Shown: positions 5,015-5,932 of the stretch, piece after piece
Position numbering within the stretch: position 1 is the stretch's first letter
Layout: the number at the start of each line of letters is the position of its first letter
Assembly (NCBI GenBank): GCA_021203945.1
Contig: JAJQAF010000272.1
Span: 1-5,932, forward strand
Length of the DNA stretch: 5,932 bases
Reading direction: 5' to 3'
Source: Campylobacter sp.
Lineage (GTDB): Bacteria > Campylobacterota > Campylobacteria > Campylobacterales > Campylobacteraceae
Notes under the pieces: generated by a model
What the model was told of the DNA's origin: nothing
Seen by the model: the letters and a program-made list of their open reading frames with translations, nothing else
Database searches by the model: none
Translations under genes and position numbers: made by a program

Positions 5015-5932
5015 TTGCGTTCAACTATCGTTTTGGCTTTGATTTTGCTCGTTCTAAGCGTCGTTTCGCTATTTGTGGGCGTTTTAGATATGGATATAAA
5101 AAGCATTTTTAACGGCGATATAAAGCAGCTTGAAACGCTCTTTATATCGCGCTTGCCGCGCCTTTTGGCTATTATTTGCGCGGGTGTCGGGCTTAGCACG
5201 GCAGGGCTTTTGATGCAGCAGCTTTGTATGAATAAATTCGTCTCTCCGACTACGGGCGGCACGATCGCTTCGGCGCAGCTTGGTATCTTGCTCGCGCTCG
5301 TTTTTATGCCGCACTCTTCAATTTACGCACGGGCGATATTTGCCTTTTTTACCGCGATGGCGGGCACTTGGATCTACGTTGCCTTTATCCAAACTATCAA
5401 ATTTAAAGACACCGTAATGGTCGCGATCGTAGGCATCATGTTTAGCTACGTTATCGGCGGCGTTACGAGCTTTTTGGCGTTTAAATTTGATCTGGTTCAG
5501 ACGCTCTCTACGTGGCTGACGGGCTCGTTTTCGCTCGTCTTGCGCGGACGATACGAGATCGTTTATCTCACGATCCCGCTTTTTATCCTTGCTTTTGCAT
5601 TTGCGAATTATTTTAATATCGTGGGGCTTGGGCGTGAATTTAGTAAAAATTTAGGCGTGCCGTATAATTTCGTGCTTTTCGGCGGACTTAGTATTGCGGC
5701 GATGCTTACGGCTTCGGTCGTGGTTGTGGTCGGCACCATATCTTACGTCGGGCTAATCGTGCCGAATTTAATCAGTATGTTTAAGGGCGACAGACTCCAA
5801 GGCACGCTTGCCGATACCGCGCTTTTCGGGGCGATTTTCGTGCTTGCTTGCGATCTTATCGGACGGGTTTTGATAGCGCCATATGAGCTTCCTATCGAGC
5901 TTATCGCGGTGGTTTTGGGAAGTGCTATATTC
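5015..5932 (+). CDS. ceuB: Iron-siderophore ABC transporter permease CeuB-like, 3'-truncated by the window edge
   Basis: This is a FecCD-family inner-membrane permease, a component of a ferric-siderophore importer (in C. jejuni, CeuBCDE takes up ferric enterobactin and its breakdown products). The frame is open for 306 codons to the right edge; CeuB has about 322 residues, so only a short C-terminus is missing. A first membrane helix spans about residues 4-24. The family signature begins with SRLPRLLA (45-52) and continues through AGLLMQ (63-68) and FVSPTTGGT (75-83). GTISYVGLIVPN (240-251) is the conserved loop that contacts the ATPase, and PYELPIE (289-295) precedes the last helix. The VSPTT form resembles CeuB/FatD/YclN-type permeases more than BtuC or FhuB. 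It begins with TTG, supported by the GGAG site, and an in-frame stop at 4985-4987 excludes earlier starts beyond that point. The GC content is visibly higher than in tetR. It is probably the first gene of a ceuBCDE-like operon, unrelated to the carnitine genes. Confidence 0.9.
   Translation, partial: MRSTIVLALILLVLSVVSLFVGVLDMDIKSIFNGDIKQLETLFISRLPRLLAIICAGVGLSTAGLLMQQLCMNKFVSPTTGGTIASAQLGILLALVFMPHSSIYARAIFAFFTAMAGTWIYVAFIQTIKFKDTVMVAIVGIMFSYVIGGVTSFLAFKFDLVQTLSTWLTGSFSLVLRGRYEIVYLTIPLFILAFAFANYFNIVGLGREFSKNLGVPYNFVLFGGLSIAAMLTASVVVVVGTISYVGLIVPNLISMFKGDRLQGTLADTALFGAIFVLACDLIGRVLIAPYELPIELIAVVLGSAIF

Noticed and set aside
4996..5314. Minus-strand frames at 4996-5262 and 5084-5314
   Set aside because: They are antisense to the ceuB-like permease gene, whose translation carries clear FecCD motifs.
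1..5932. CRISPR arrays, tRNA or rRNA genes, insertion sequences and attachment sites
   Set aside because: I saw no regularly spaced repeats, no cloverleaf-like or ribosomal sequence, and no transposase or terminal inverted repeats in the window.

Overview
The window looks like chromosomal DNA of a Campylobacter-type epsilonproteobacterium. It is AT-rich, with AAAAGGAG-like ribosome sites and tightly packed genes. It encodes an epsilonproteobacterial-style outer-membrane porin and ends in a CeuB-like iron-siderophore permease. The species cannot be fixed from the sequence alone. All recognised genes lie on the + strand.

Positions 1-3813 hold the 3' part of one tightly packed transcription unit: caiC (carnitine/crotonobetaine-CoA ligase, cut by the left edge), fixC (flavoprotein quinone oxidoreductase-like), fixX (ferredoxin-like) and a porin gene. 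CaiC, FixC and FixX resemble the Escherichia coli proteins along their visible length, and FixC has the same length as the E. coli protein (428 aa). In E. coli these proteins serve anaerobic carnitine reduction. CaiC makes the CoA thioester, and FixABCX delivers electrons for the reduction of crotonobetainyl-CoA by CaiA. Here the cai and fix genes form a single unit, and the last gene is a porin that may admit the substrate through the outer membrane. A hairpin at 3863-3891 probably ends the transcript.

Positions 3814-4064 are non-coding. They hold that terminator, a small palindrome and a good sigma70-type promoter for a TetR-family regulator gene (4065-4775). The regulator is AT-rich and has nine cysteines. 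It may control the upstream carnitine unit, but nothing in the sequence proves this.

Positions 4776-5014 are non-coding, with a direct repeat around a palindrome, a weak hairpin and a probable promoter overlapped by a possible Fur site. From 5015 a TTG-started FecCD-family permease gene (ceuB-like) runs off the right edge. It is clearly more GC-rich than the regulator and probably begins a separate iron-uptake operon.

The most interesting point is the combined cai-fix-porin unit with an adjacent regulator, which suggests a self-contained carnitine-respiration module in a Campylobacter relative.
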